Shown: positions 26,603-36,925, counted from the first letter of the stretch. The stretch: 64,000 bases of DNA from Paragonimus westermani (GCA_008508345.1 QNGE01001711.1:15503-79502), one strand, 5' to 3'. The notes: a model not told the origin generated them from the sequence alone. Translations and numbers: made by a program.

Positions 26603-27189
26603 CCAATAAAATTTCTCACTTTTACTTAAATTGATACATAGTTGCAACAGTTTAACATGAGCATATAACGGAAGCAGTTCTGTTCGCAGAAAGAAAAACT
26701 TGTTTCTATGAATTCTGTGAGGGTTTCCACTTATTTGATACCTGGTTTCATCAGACCTCACCAGCCAGCGTTGCGTGTACAAAAGTTGCAAGATCAAACA
26801 ACCGAGTTGTGGTGGAGTCGATGATGTAACAAGTGGTGTGAATGTATACTTGCTCATTTCCCGATGAAGCTGTTAGATTCAGGTGTATATTCGCTTTATT
26901 TCTGCGACTGATGAAAGTAAAAATGTGTTTGCACCTCTCAACATTTGTCTTCTTTCTGTTGTGACCATGTTATCGAAAGGAACACGGTGTATGAGACTAT
27001 TCATGACAACAGGCGCACAATCCTTCTCGCCTAATTAAATAGGGAGGGAGATTCTGTGGTGTGAATTTTCTCATATATATACTAGATCTAGGGCCCTGTA
27101 CTGATCCGTGTCGATCAAATCTCCGACTACTTGTAATCAGACGATAGGCTGCCTGGCAAATACAATGTATCCTGTGATTCCGATTTGTT
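26603..27189. other. Non-coding or unassigned stretch
   Basis: AT-rich sequence. A minus-strand frame of 123 codons (26486-26857) overlaps the left part without known motifs. A short run of TA repeats (TCATATATATACTAGATCTAG) lies near 27071-27091. Nothing else was recognised. Confidence 0.35.
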
Positions 27190-27475
27190 GAATTGTCAAT
27201 CTGGGGATCATCGACTTGAGTTAATAGGACTTTCGTGGTAACCTATGAATGGGATTTCCCAGTTAAAGCACCACTTGCAAATTAATGCAGCGGAGCAGTT
27301 GGATGTGACAAGTGGATCGTGTCTAACGTGAGATTATTGATGCAGTGGTCTACGTGGATGTCTTGAGTGAATATTTGCTATGACGGAAATTCCGAATGTG
27401 ACGATATTAGTCACCACTTATGAGCTTTAGAAGGAGAAAAACTGAGGTCATGCTTTTCTGTAGAAGGGTCTAATT
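27190..27475 (+). repeat. SINE-like repeat, copy 4 (diverged)
   Basis: CATCGACTTGAGTTAATAGG here parallels CATCGATTAGAGTTAACAGG of copy 1. Further on, TGATGCAGTGGTCTACG (about 27338-27354) parallels the A-box region, and ACGGAAATTCCGAATGTGACGA (27383 onward) the B-box region. CTGAGGTCATGCTTTTCT near 27446-27463 parallels the 3' motif. Order and spacing match copy 1 throughout. It is strongly diverged, so it is an old insertion. Confidence 0.55.
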
Positions 27476-27733
27476 GTACAGTCCTTGTGATTACAAATCA
27501 CACGATAAAGTGTGCTTATTGTGCATACTTTACATAAAATAGTTACCCGATCGCCTACCTCGGATCTCAATACCATTACTTGTTAAACTGCTGAACACGA
27601 ATCGAACTAAGCAAACTCATCACAGCTAAGCTGGTTGTTCACTCCGAACACACACTAACTTTGCTTGACATCTGGGCATTACATCGGCTCACTTCGCTGT
27701 TTAATTGTACCTTTTTTTTGAAGCATTTGCCAC
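27476..27733. other. Left flank of the tandem duplication
   Basis: Unique sequence. The run CCTTTTTTTTGAAG (about 27711-27724) just upstream of the duplicated open stretch resembles a polypyrimidine tract with a weak AAG acceptor, which would suit a 3' splice site, but the acceptor is not a good one. Confidence 0.3.
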
Positions 27734-27954
27734 TGTGCACTGCCTCTAATAAGGCGAGGACACCGACTTTCTTAGCTGAAGCTTATTGGCATTATATACA
27801 ACAATCCGCTAACAAACCAACTCAAATACAAGCGAAACTAATGAATACTTTACTGAGTGTGAATCGACTAGAGGAAGTGAATATCACTCTTACTAATCTA
27901 ATCAACCTTATCCATCAACATATTAGAATGGCTGGTGAACTCTCTTACGTCTAG
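27661..27954 (+). CDS. Open stretch / possible exon in unit 1, unrecognised
   Basis: A 97-codon frame whose last 70 codons lie in the duplicated unit. The translation is protein-like: a segment with AEAYWHYIQQSANKPTQ, then leucine/asparagine-rich amphipathic helix-like sequence (LMNTLLSVNRLEEVN, LTNLINLIHQHI), ending in GELSYV. I do not recognise the family. The first 27 codons are unique and may not be coding. A GT follows the TAC codon near the stop (TTACGTCTAG), so the frame could be an internal exon with a donor there. Length alone is within chance expectation, so the call rests on the look of the peptide. Confidence 0.3.
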   Translation: MLDIWALHRLTSLFNCTFFLKHLPLCTASNKARTPTFLAEAYWHYIQQSANKPTQIQAKLMNTLLSVNRLEEVNITLTNLINLIHQHIRMAGELSYV

Positions 27955-28343
27955 AGTGCTGTCTCCCCAATACTCCAATATTGCTGGCGTTTTTCCTGTG
28001 GTGATATCCTTTGGTTGACATTCAACAGAGTTGTTTGTCTCAGGGGTCTATACGTTGGTGCTGTTGTTTCTCTCTAAATCGGAAACTAAAGGTATACAAA
28101 AGCTGAGAGCATTTGTTGCTGTGAATTTTCTACTATCTCGTAAACGTTTGTAACGTATAGTGCACTGGCTGCACCTCAACGCCGAGTGCGGAATGATGTC
28201 AAAAGAACATGCATTTAACGTTTATTAGATCTAGTCAACCTGTCCAGTTATTCGAAGTTAACGTGAGGACTGAAAGCGAGGAATGAGTACGCGACTGAAT
28301 AGAAAGAAACGAAACCTCAGTTGTGCACACCATACTGACAAAA
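27734..28343 (+). repeat. 610-base tandem duplication, unit 1
   Basis: The sequence beginning TGTGCACTGCCTCTAATAAG at 27734 recurs at 28344, exactly 610 bases later. Line-by-line reading showed no difference across the unit. Unit 1 is preceded by unrelated sequence (27733 C against 28343 A). The unit holds an open stretch (to the stop at 27952-27954) and about 390 bases of non-coding sequence. It is either a very recent tandem duplication or an assembly artefact, such as two alleles or overlapping contigs placed in series. Confidence 0.95.
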
Positions 28344-28564
28344 TGTGCACTGCCTCTAATAAGGCGAGGACACCGACTTTCTTAGCTGAAGCTTATTGGC
28401 ATTATATACAACAATCCGCTAACAAACCAACTCAAATACAAGCGAAACTAATGAATACTTTACTGAGTGTGAATCGACTAGAGGAAGTGAATATCACTCT
28501 TACTAATCTAATCAACCTTATCCATCAACATATTAGAATGGCTGGTGAACTCTCTTACGTCTAG
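28283..28564 (+). CDS. Open stretch / possible exon in unit 2, made longer by the junction
   Basis: A 93-codon frame that starts in the last 60 bases of unit 1, crosses the 28343/28344 junction, and reads the same 70-odd codons as the frame in unit 1. The first 20 residues (basic, RLNRKKR) come from sequence that in unit 2 is followed by non-coding DNA, so the fusion is a by-product of the duplication. An ATG at 28343-28345 is also created at the junction, in frame. Product unrecognised. Confidence 0.25.
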   Translation: MSTRLNRKKRNLSCAHHTDKMCTASNKARTPTFLAEAYWHYIQQSANKPTQIQAKLMNTLLSVNRLEEVNITLTNLINLIHQHIRMAGELSYV

Positions 28565-28952
28565 AGTGCTGTCTCCCCAATACTCCAATATTGCTGGCGT
28601 TTTTCCTGTGGTGATATCCTTTGGTTGACATTCAACAGAGTTGTTTGTCTCAGGGGTCTATACGTTGGTGCTGTTGTTTCTCTCTAAATCGGAAACTAAA
28701 GGTATACAAAAGCTGAGAGCATTTGTTGCTGTGAATTTTCTACTATCTCGTAAACGTTTGTAACGTATAGTGCACTGGCTGCACCTCAACGCCGAGTGCG
28801 GAATGATGTCAAAAGAACATGCATTTAACGTTTATTAGATCTAGTCAACCTGTCCAGTTATTCGAAGTTAACGTGAGGACTGAAAGCGAGGAATGAGTAC
28901 GCGACTGAATAGAAAGAAACGAAACCTCAGTTGTGCACACCATACTGACAAA
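28344..28952 (+). repeat. 610-base tandem duplication, unit 2
   Basis: Second copy of the unit starting at 27734, identical as far as I can read. Identity ends after CATACTGACAAA: position 28953 is T where unit 1 has A. The junction between units is at 28342-28344, with no filler and only one or two bases of shared sequence at the breakpoints. That fits end joining or an assembly join better than recombination between long repeats. Confidence 0.95.
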
Positions 28953-31428
28953 TAACAAGCAAGCGAAAAAGTATATGGTATAGGATGAACACAACAGTGA
29001 ACACAACAGAGTAACCGATACAAGTAGTCATATGAAACGTAGTGTAAAAATCAGATCCACAGCGCTGTCAGTGTGTAGGACTAACAGCACACCTAAAACT
29101 GAGTTTATGCGGACTAATATAAAGCGAATTGGCAAATGGACAAGAAAACCGTTCAGTCGGCTAAAGTAAGTGAGCGACTGTTTTGGGAGTGGACAGGATC
29201 ATTAAGAAACCATCCATGAATAGATATTCCCCATATAGAGCCGTTAGGAAGGATTGCAAATGTGACAAAACAATTATCAATAGAGAGGTGATATTCGCTA
29301 TAACAGCGACATAAATGTTAAACATCATTATTTAGAGGAACAAGCACTAACACAACAGCATAAAATAACTTGCCTATCTTTAAGGAGTTTGTTGCCCAGT
29401 TTGGTCATCTACGTTTTGGAAAAAAGAGGTGGCGTAAAGGTGGAATTGTAAAGGACAAGTGAAGCCAATCAATACTTGAATCTAAATAACCACAAGACCC
29501 AAAAACTTGTTATGAGAGAGAGGAAACTCTTTACAACTTCAAAGAAGTCCTAATTACTGGTTACTTTACATGCAAATGCGATGATGTAATCAAGCGTAAC
29601 GAAAGTCCCATTGCTCAACAGTTAACACACATACAGGCACATACTTTGCTCATCTTCTCGAAAGCCGGCCAAACCTAGTGAGTCGACCACCAAATTTATT
29701 CAGTTACCGTGACCACGCCATAAATCCGGCAGTACTCAAAGGGTTTTCATTTGTGAAGCCTTTAGAACTCTTATTTAGAGCTTGGTAGCAACAGTGACCT
29801 TTAGTGACTAATTCTATTTGGGATTGACAAGGCCACTGACACGATGAGCTCGGGGTGTTATTTGAGCCTAGAATTTCAGGTTCGGCTGGTAAACGAGTAA
29901 TGATGGTGTTGATTGGCTCATAGTTAGGACAATTTCCTCGGTGGTAAGACCTATACAACTCTGATTGGTTAGTGATCTCTTTGACTGGATGAGATATCAC
30001 AGTGAATCAAACCACAGGAAGCTTTCATGTGTTGTTACAGTTGATTTGCGACGCATCACCTGGGGCACTATTCTTATATCTGAAATGAGCCCGAAAAGAG
30101 AGACTGGGGAGTGATCCAGCGGTGGGGAATTCCACCGGTCGGTCTGCACTCTGTCTGATCCCAGACTTGCCAGACTACAGACACCACAAAACAGAATAAG
30201 CTACAGCCATCAGTCCATCTACACGGCCGAGCAGTCTGAATTGCTAGCTGCGACAAAAACACTGCAGTAACTGCTAACATTCTTTGTTCTTGGTAATTCA
30301 ATACCTAATCAGGTCAGCCGACCGGAGCAGCGTTCGGAAGAACGTTACACACAAACAAATCAGCAGTGCACTTGCAGTCAAGGTAATTTGAGAAAAACAT
30401 CACACTGAGTCGTTTTGTGAAGGTATCTCCAAAGTCTTGGATATGACTCAGTATTCGGCCCACAAGGCTGGTGACAATGGAAAGGAACTTGTTTGAAGAG
30501 TTGGAACACAAATTGTGGTCATTTCCACCCAGTAACTTCAGCATGAAGAAAACAGAAGATTGACTGTGGGGACTGACTGAGTATAAATGACAGACGTTTT
30601 CTTCCTACGCTCTCAAACTTCGCTCCTGTTTTCGCTGACATTTGCCAGCATGGAATACGTTGAATGTGTCCTGGCGAAAGAAGCCGCCCAACATTTAATC
30701 AAAGGTGTCCTATCTGTAATGACGACGATTATCTGCGTCTGGCAGAACCAATGTTAACTGAGAGGAAAATGCAAGCAGTGAGTTCCGGAATACGGATTAA
30801 TTTTAACTTGTCAATACGATACGCGGTCTGTGCCACATAGTGAGTTAATATGCCTCCATGTCGTAACATTAACATAAACGGATTTTCAAGACTTCAGTAG
30901 ATTTTGAAACAGAACTGTAGAGCAGAACTATGGGCAAGCGGAACTGCTTCTTTGGTACTGTGCAAGCCCATGCAAGTAGTGCGTTCAGGGTAGGTGTGTG
31001 ATAGTCTTAAAGACATCGGAAGTGACATAAAAGCGTCCAACCAAAAAAGCCGTGAAATTAGGTACATAATACTATGAAACAAAACAAAAAATCTGTGTTT
31101 CATATACTCTCCACTTGGGAAGAGGAGAAGCATTTGGTTCATCCAAAGCAAATGTAAGATAAATGTGAAAAAAACAATAGTAGCATGTAAGATGTTTTGC
31201 GCAGTAAAATTTCGTTCGCCCCTCATCGGATATCCTTACGAAATTAACATAAACTTTATATAGTTGGGGGGCAAGCAGCTAGGCGAAATCAGTCAAGTCA
31301 TATTTGAAACAGTCAGTCAGGTGACCAAAGCGGAACCGGCCAGATGCAACTGATTGATAATTCGATGCAATAAAAAATAGAATTGTTGTCAATCGGAGGT
31401 TACTGGGGGTCCGAAAAGGATGAGATGG
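28953..31428. other. Non-coding or unassigned stretch
   Basis: Only short frames, the longest being 30894-31226 minus (110 codons) and 29704-30000 minus (98 codons). Neither shows a known motif. The right end (31260-31428) abuts the Penelope-like element and may include its 3' untranslated part, but no terminal repeat could be identified. Confidence 0.4.
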
Positions 31429-32457
31429 TTAAAGATATGCACATATTGAGTGAGAAGGGCCAAATATGGCTGGGGAATCTACAGAAAACAAACAAGAGCT
31501 AAAATAATGTACAAGAAGTACCAGCTGTATTCTTACCAACATAGTCACCAACTGTTTCTGGACGCATAAAGTGGGATTGAGCCAATGTATTGCGACAGCT
31601 TCTGCAATATTGAGAGCCTGATTTAGTTTTGGTCTGAAGAACACTCTGAAAGCGGCTCCTGGGTCCACTGAGTGTCCGGTCTGTAGAAGGTGTTTTGTAA
31701 TGGCACTGAAGGCATAACCCACCCCCAAATTCAAAAGCCATTTCAGTATGTGTTCATGAATACGTGTGCCGAGGTGCCTCCTGGTTCTGCCAACGTATCT
31801 GCTTCCACAGACGCAATCAAACATGTACACAATATTGGACTGGGCGAAAAGGGGCACCACGTTGTTTCTAGTTTTAGTTGGAACGCGGGTAGTTTCATCC
31901 ACGTAGACCAGTCGGGCGGCGTTGTATGTGCGCTTGAGTGCTGCATCTAAACGGCGTTTGATCAGGGCTGAAACATTATAACCTTTAAAAGGAAGAGTTA
32001 GATAGGCAGGCTCGTGAGGAACAGTAATGGGTGTAACCCGCGTTGATTGTGGAGTGGAGTACTTTTCAATAGGCCTTTTGGGATAACCATTTTCCATAAG
32101 AATCTCGTGCAGTAACATGAGTTCATTTTCTAACTCATCCTTCGTCACAATACGTCGAACTCGGTGAAACAAAGTTCTAACGAGGTCACGTTTTTGAGCA
32201 ATTGGTTTGAAGCTCTTAGTGTGCAGATATTGTCCTGTCCACGTGGACTTGCGATAGACACCTCTGGGTAGTGACCTATTCTCGGGTCTTTTCAACAGAA
32301 CGTCTAGGACTGGTATCCTCTCAATTTGTTCAAAGTCAAGGGTGAAAGTCAGTTTGTTATGTAAACTCTTTAACAGCTCATGAAAGACTGTTACCTGCCA
32401 GTGGCCGTCGAATACAGCAAAAACATCGTTTATAAAACAACGTGTTCCGGATTTCAT
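31429..32457 (-). pseudogene. Penelope-like polyprotein, C-terminal part with GIY-YIG endonuclease
   Basis: A 342-codon open frame, by far the longest in the window. Residues 8-17 (FINDVFAVFD) correspond to the catalytic palm motif, normally (Y/F)-V-D-D; here the first aspartate is replaced by asparagine, just after the frameshift. Residues 20-130 are the downstream reverse transcriptase and linker. Residues 208-295 form the endonuclease: V210-Y-M as the GIY part, Y221-V-G as the YIG part, then R-T-R-R-H-L, R232 and E235. Cysteines 215 and 217 lie between the two motifs and histidines 256 and 262 follow, fitting the CCHH zinc-binding arrangement known for endonuclease-bearing Penelope elements. 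The frame ends with about 40 hydrophobic residues of uncertain origin. With the substituted palm residue and lost N-terminus it should not be functional as a reverse transcriptase. Confidence 0.93.
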
Positions 32458-32725
32458 TGGACACAGAATGTTTTAAGTGACCCATGAATATATCACTTAA
32501 CACAAGTCCTAATGGACTACCCACTGCAACTCCATCTTTTTGTTTGTAGTAAGTGCCGTTGAACACAAATTGGATATTGGATGTACACATTTTCAGCAGT
32601 TTCGAGAGCTCATCGATGGGAATACCAGGTGCCAACTTATGTTCGACAGCGTAATTACAAACAGTATTGATCACCTCATCAAGCGGAACATTTGTGAATA
32701 GTGACTCAACATCAAAAGAAGTCAT
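32378..32725 (-). pseudogene. Penelope-like reverse transcriptase, palm segment
   Basis: A 115-codon frame. Residues 3-12 (SFDVESLFTN) are the first catalytic palm motif with its aspartate. GVAVGSPLG (65-73) is the conserved G-x-x-x-G-S-P-L-G primer-grip-side motif, and SDIFM follows. After about residue 96 the frame slips, and the true continuation is found in the other minus-strand frame that ends at 31429; the two overlap at 32378-32457. The break lies close to 32440-32470 and separates the two catalytic aspartate motifs. Confidence 0.9.
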
Positions 32726-32818
32726 TACCTAGTGTTTGACGTTGATGTTGGAGATCAGTTCCACGAACTCAAGTGTCCTTTAGGCTGTGCACAGCCAATC
32801 TGGATCTCATGGATTCAA

Positions 32819-33215
32819 TCAGACTGACCAGCCACTGGGAAGCCGGTGGTATGGTGAGCCAGACATGGATAACATCGGTCGTAAAGGCACTCCAGGTTCG
32901 TTTGTTCTAGGAAGACCACACATTCTTGGGGTCACACTGCCTTTGGGAGACAGCTTTTTGAGATTAGTTTGGCTGATCAATCCTTTGTGATGTAGGTTGA
33001 TCTGACGTTCAGCATTCTGCACCGCATCTGTTTGATCTTCGTCGATAAGAAACTTTGACGTATCTGACAGAATAGTCTGCATCTTATTGATATAGTCTGC
33101 ACGATTCAACAGGACCACTCCACACCCATTGTCCGGTGGTAAAACAATCAGTTCTGTATTTTTCGAAGTTCTTTCAGCTGATTGATGTGTTCTTTACTTA
33201 GCAGGCATTATTGGC
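32819..33215 (-). pseudogene. Penelope-like reverse transcriptase, N-terminal (fingers) segment
   Basis: From about 33168 the frame reads ELIVLPPDNGCGVVLLNRAD, matching the (I/V)-LP-D-x-G start of the fingers domain, and continues to GLPRTNEPGVPLRP, the conserved G-L-P-K-x-H-K-x-x-x-P-L-R-P block with K and H replaced. It ends at a frame break near 32840. A second frame upstream (HINQLKELRKIQ, about 33155-33200) looks like the immediately preceding part of the domain, so another frameshift lies near 33160. Confidence 0.85.
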
Positions 33216-33919
33216 TGATATGTGTTCGTTGGTATTGGATGTCTACATGACCAGCTTAAGTCGATAGAGGTCAATTCAACTGACGCTGCTGCTTGGTTTA
33301 TATCTAGGTTAGTTGATCTCGCCCATCAAATTTATCGATGGGAACCAATGTCTGAAATGTAAGCTAGTTGTTGCGCTAAACGGAAACATCGGGATAATCG
33401 TCGGTATCATAAATATCATCGTCATCATCATCATCACCATCGCCTTTCTTTACAACTGGTAACAACAGTTTGACATTAGGGACTTATCAGCCCTGAGTTC
33501 AAGAAACTGTGCTTACTGGTTAATTAAAAAGAAAGATGAATTTTGGCACTCGGTTGGCAAAACTCTATGTCAGAACTCAATCTGTCCTCAGTCTGCAAAC
33601 AAGCAAACTAGAAATCAAACGTCGATGAACTATTTGAAAAATTAACTAAGAGAAGGCTCTTGAAGAACTAAATGAGGAACAGCGGTTTTGATAATTCGAC
33701 GAAAATTAGGTGACAAGTCGAACACGTGAACAACAGATCACGAATCCTATTCACGAGGGTGTATAGAAGACAGAATGAGAACTTGCTTATATGTTCCAAC
33801 CTGCACACGGAATGAAAACCAACATTTGCTGAACGGATCACTGTTGCAAAGTAAAAAAATAACTGGAACATGCTGCTATGTTTGCTATGAACAGGCGGTT
33901 TTTGCGGAACAGATCCAAA
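33216..33919. other. Spacer with ATC-type microsatellite
   Basis: No gene. An ATC/CAT trinucleotide run occupies about 33411-33442 (for example CATCGTCATCATCATCATC), with minor interruptions. The rest has only short frames. It separates the Penelope-like element from a LINE relic in the same orientation. Confidence 0.6.
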
Positions 33920-34527
33920 CCTAACTCACGTTAGCATCATGCAACCTTCTCTTCATGAACAGCCGGACGTCTTTTCAACCAGAGAAACTAGGTAGACTGA
34001 CAATGGCAGCGAATGCCTTTGCTAGATTCTATGAAATCTTGACTGAAATAGTAGCGGCTAACGTGATTATACTGTCCAGTTGTGTGAAACACTCCACAGT
34101 CTCGAGCGGACCACCTGAATGCAAAAATTTAGGAGCTATATTAGTCGAGCGTTAGAGTTGCGTTGTGTGGATCAAAGGTGACTGGTAAAATTCTATGCAG
34201 ACCACTCTATTCAGTCACCTTGTTTAAAGTGACATACATGTCTTCTGAGGAGGGGCTATGCAAAGCTATGCTATCCGCATACTCCATGTTGCTCAGCATG
34301 GTGCCAAATGGAAGCTCGCCACTAAACTCCTTGCACTCATCAGGCTCATTTTTGTGCATATTATTCAGGACGCAGTTGAAGAGGTGAAGAATGTCGGACA
34401 CCTTTAAAGAACACAGGAGACTGAGAAGACGTACAGTGATATGTAGTTCATTGAAACTCCTGTGCAAAGAAGCTGGTTTAAGAAAAGGTACTAAGCACCG
34501 GAACGAGTCTGAAAACACAGCGACCAC
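33920..34527 (-). pseudogene. Decayed LINE reverse transcriptase fragment
   Basis: A 106-codon minus frame (34527-34207) contains FNCVLNN (50-56) and MEYADSIAL (81-89), aligning with the F-N-x-x-x-(D/N) and Y-A-D-D-I-A-L palm motifs of RTE/CR1-like LINEs. The second catalytic aspartate is serine. Below the stop at 34207, after a frame change, LETVECFTQLDSIITL, then KAFAA and KDVRLFMKRRLHDANVS (around 34120-33930, with internal stops) fit the next conserved blocks (the Y-L-G-S, ARI-KAR-AFA and KGRVY regions of the family). It is much more decayed than the Penelope-like element and therefore probably older. It lacks both the endonuclease and the C-terminus. Confidence 0.72.
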
Positions 34528-36592
34528 GAGACGTTAGTGAGAATTTCTATGCCGTAAGACCTGTGGTGAAGGAACCTACGTCGTCGACTTGATTAGATTC
34601 CTGCTTGTATTTCAGGTACTTGACTATCCCTGGTCTCAGTGAACCTACCTACTATAAGGCCAGTGATTTACTTGGACTCAACAGACGTCTTAATGATGCC
34701 CCTGTGATTGTCCAGGAGGCCTGTAGCCTCATTTTTGAGACAGGAATTATTGTCGGTAGCCCCCAATCACGGGGTTATTCTTCAGCTTCATTAATCGTTT
34801 GTAGGCGTTCTGGCTACAATCAACCTAACTCCATCATTCATGGAAAAAGATCAAAGATCTCTTTCAGGAGCCGCGCTACGCTTCAGCAGCACAAGTTCAA
34901 AGACCACCTCTGGTTTCAAAGGTGGGTTGTCTAAAAGAAAGTTTGGGTTCGGTCTTCTGGGTGGTCAAGCTGAGGACTGATGAAGTGTTTCACAAAAATT
35001 TTAGCCCATCTGGCATTTAGGGATGACTGGTTGGTGGTGATTGAATCAGCTTTGCTAATTTTTGGACTCGCTCACTCTAATTTGACGGCTAATACATCTA
35101 TGAATCAATCAATCAATTCTGTTAGTCCCACTGACCAAATCTTTGATCGAAAAGTGGGTCTCAGTTATGAGGTGGAGGCGCTTCTTTTCGATTCCTTCGA
35201 ATGCACATGATATCCACCTGCATTCTCTCAACAACTGCGTGATTGTTCAGCCATGTAAAGGTTCTAACTACTGAAGGCAGACAGTTACTCACAATGCGTC
35301 AGACTATGCGGTGGTATTTACTTTAATATAAGTATCATAGTGAGATAGCGATGCCGAAGTCGAGATGGATTTTACAGGAAACCACATATTCATGATTAAC
35401 TCCATTTAGACACAATTTTCTCTTCCATGAGTGTTCACCTGCTTTGAGAATCGTGGTTGATTTGGCAAGTTTGTGTGAGATTAATGATAGATTACTGAAG
35501 AAGTGAACTATTTTTACTTAAAAAGTAAGGTTGGTCAGGCCAATTACTGAAGATCTTTCCGTTTGTATGTGCAGTGATTTTTGCGTTAAGTGGATAAGGG
35601 CTGAGCATGTTTATGAAGTTCACGATTTTCAAGAATGGTGCTGTAAATCAACTGGTGACCCCGACAGTCACTTTCTGACTACGAACTACCTCGGTAACTC
35701 TGGAGGAATACAGTACGCAAGTGTGAATTTGCTGATGATGAACTTGCACTCCGTGTGATAAGTAAACTTGGTTTTGAAATAATAACAGCAAAAATTTAAA
35801 CAATGTTCGTCATCGATTGTAGACCAGATTTCAAAACTAAATTACTATTGTGGCAGAAATATGGAGCTTCAGTTTTGAATTTTCGATAAATGTTTATCAG
35901 TCTATTGTGATCTAAGCCTGAAGGCAAGTTTAGGGCCAGGCATTCATATGGGACCAATGGGAACACAGGAATACAATGCAGTAGTGGATGTGCTGATACA
36001 TTGATGTACTGATCACACGATTCAGTCCGGTTAACGTAAACTGATCAGGTGCATATGTGCGTCGGACGCCACTGTTATTGATAATATATTAGTCTGCACA
36101 CAGAACCTAAAACAATGTGTTCATCATTTCTGTCCTTTAAAAACTATCTACAGAATCTATTTGAAATGCGAAAGTTGGTGTGTGCGATTAATTTCCTGTT
36201 AGTTTGTTCTGAAAGCGCTCACTGAAATAATTTCTCCCGCGTTCAAAATTAACGATCAACCCAAATTTTGGACTGACACGAAATTTAGCTGTAAACTATT
36301 TTTAGACGCCTCATCATTGAGAGTCCTCTGTGAGTACGCTTAATGGAAACTATACTGCACTGGACTACTTTTGCTGGATTATTCCCGTGACAGTGAACGT
36401 ATTCTTTTCAATATCTGTAGTCTGTATAAGTTGGGTGCCACTCACAACTGATCACGGCTGTTCCATTCCCATGTACTTTTCAGTCAGCCCTTTCCGAACT
36501 GAAGTGCTGTAAGTAATGGCGAAATTATTCAAATTAACCTTCTTTATTTCAAAGCACTAAATATAATATTCCTCAGCAAGTTAATGATTCAT
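34528..36592. other. Unassigned stretch with one 109-codon plus frame
   Basis: The plus frame 34605-34934 (109 codons) includes ETGIIVGSPQSRGYSSASLI, which faintly resembles the start of a Gypsy-type reverse transcriptase (GII..S.SPW.S..). The match is too weak to call. Beyond 34940 there are only short frames (for example 34980-35210 and 35531-35758), and the sequence to 36592 looks non-coding. Confidence 0.35.
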
Positions 36593-36925
36593 GTGATTTC
36601 AACTTGGAGAAAGTCTAAGTTGTAGGGTTATCTACTGGGGTTAGCAAGTAAGTCATTGTGGCTTCTGTGGGGGCAATCGGGCAAGTTGACTATTACTGAC
36701 GAGCTAATGTGGTTGAGCGTTTACATACGCTGATTCAGTCATGCCTGACGTAAGATCGATGACGCAGTTGTCAACATGTACACTTCATGAAAACTTGGTC
36801 GAAGTGCTAGTCCCGGCTGTGGCAAGGATAAGCACTACTGACAAGCTCCAATAAGAGACAGGTGAGTCTTTTTGTGAGAAGCTGACTGGAACTTCTGTGG
36901 GAGTGCAATACCGGCAATCAGTTTT
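36593..36925 (+). repeat. SINE-like repeat, copy 2
   Basis: The start GTGATTTCAACTTGGAG parallels copy 1 at 18838. GGGCAAGTTGACTATTACTGACGAGC (36680-36705) parallels its middle block. TCGATGACGCAGTTGTCAAC (about 36759-36778) is the A-box region, and GTGCTAGTCCCGGCTGTGGCAAGGA (36807-36831) the B-box region. GCACTACTGACAAGCTCC then leads into a 3' segment, TTTTGTGAGAAGCTGACTGG, which matches the arms of the foldback at 58526-58750. This copy links the two structures into one family. Confidence 0.6.

Larger units (their letters stand above)
31429..33215 (-). mobile_element. Penelope-like retroelement, frameshifted and 5'-truncated
   Basis: Minus-strand order is reverse transcriptase fingers (33215-32820), palm (32725-32378), thumb-like part and GIY-YIG endonuclease (32457-31429), as in Penelope-like elements. 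These elements encode one polyprotein that nicks DNA and copies its own RNA. The reading frame is broken in at least three places: near 33160, near 32840 and near 32440-32470. No upstream continuation was convincing beyond about 33215, so the 5' end is missing or unrecognisable. The element is likely inactive but fairly young, because long parts remain open. No target-site duplication or terminal repeat could be seen. Confidence 0.93.

Noticed and set aside
31499..31950. Additional frames on both strands over the Penelope-like endonuclease (80, 86 and 67 codons)
   Set aside because: Shadows of the 342-codon frame that carries the GIY-YIG motifs.
32787..32990. 67-codon plus frame
   Set aside because: Shadow of the Penelope-like fingers segment on the minus strand.
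33405..33445. ATC repeats as a possible CRISPR-like or regulatory array
   Set aside because: It is a simple trinucleotide microsatellite; there are no spacers.
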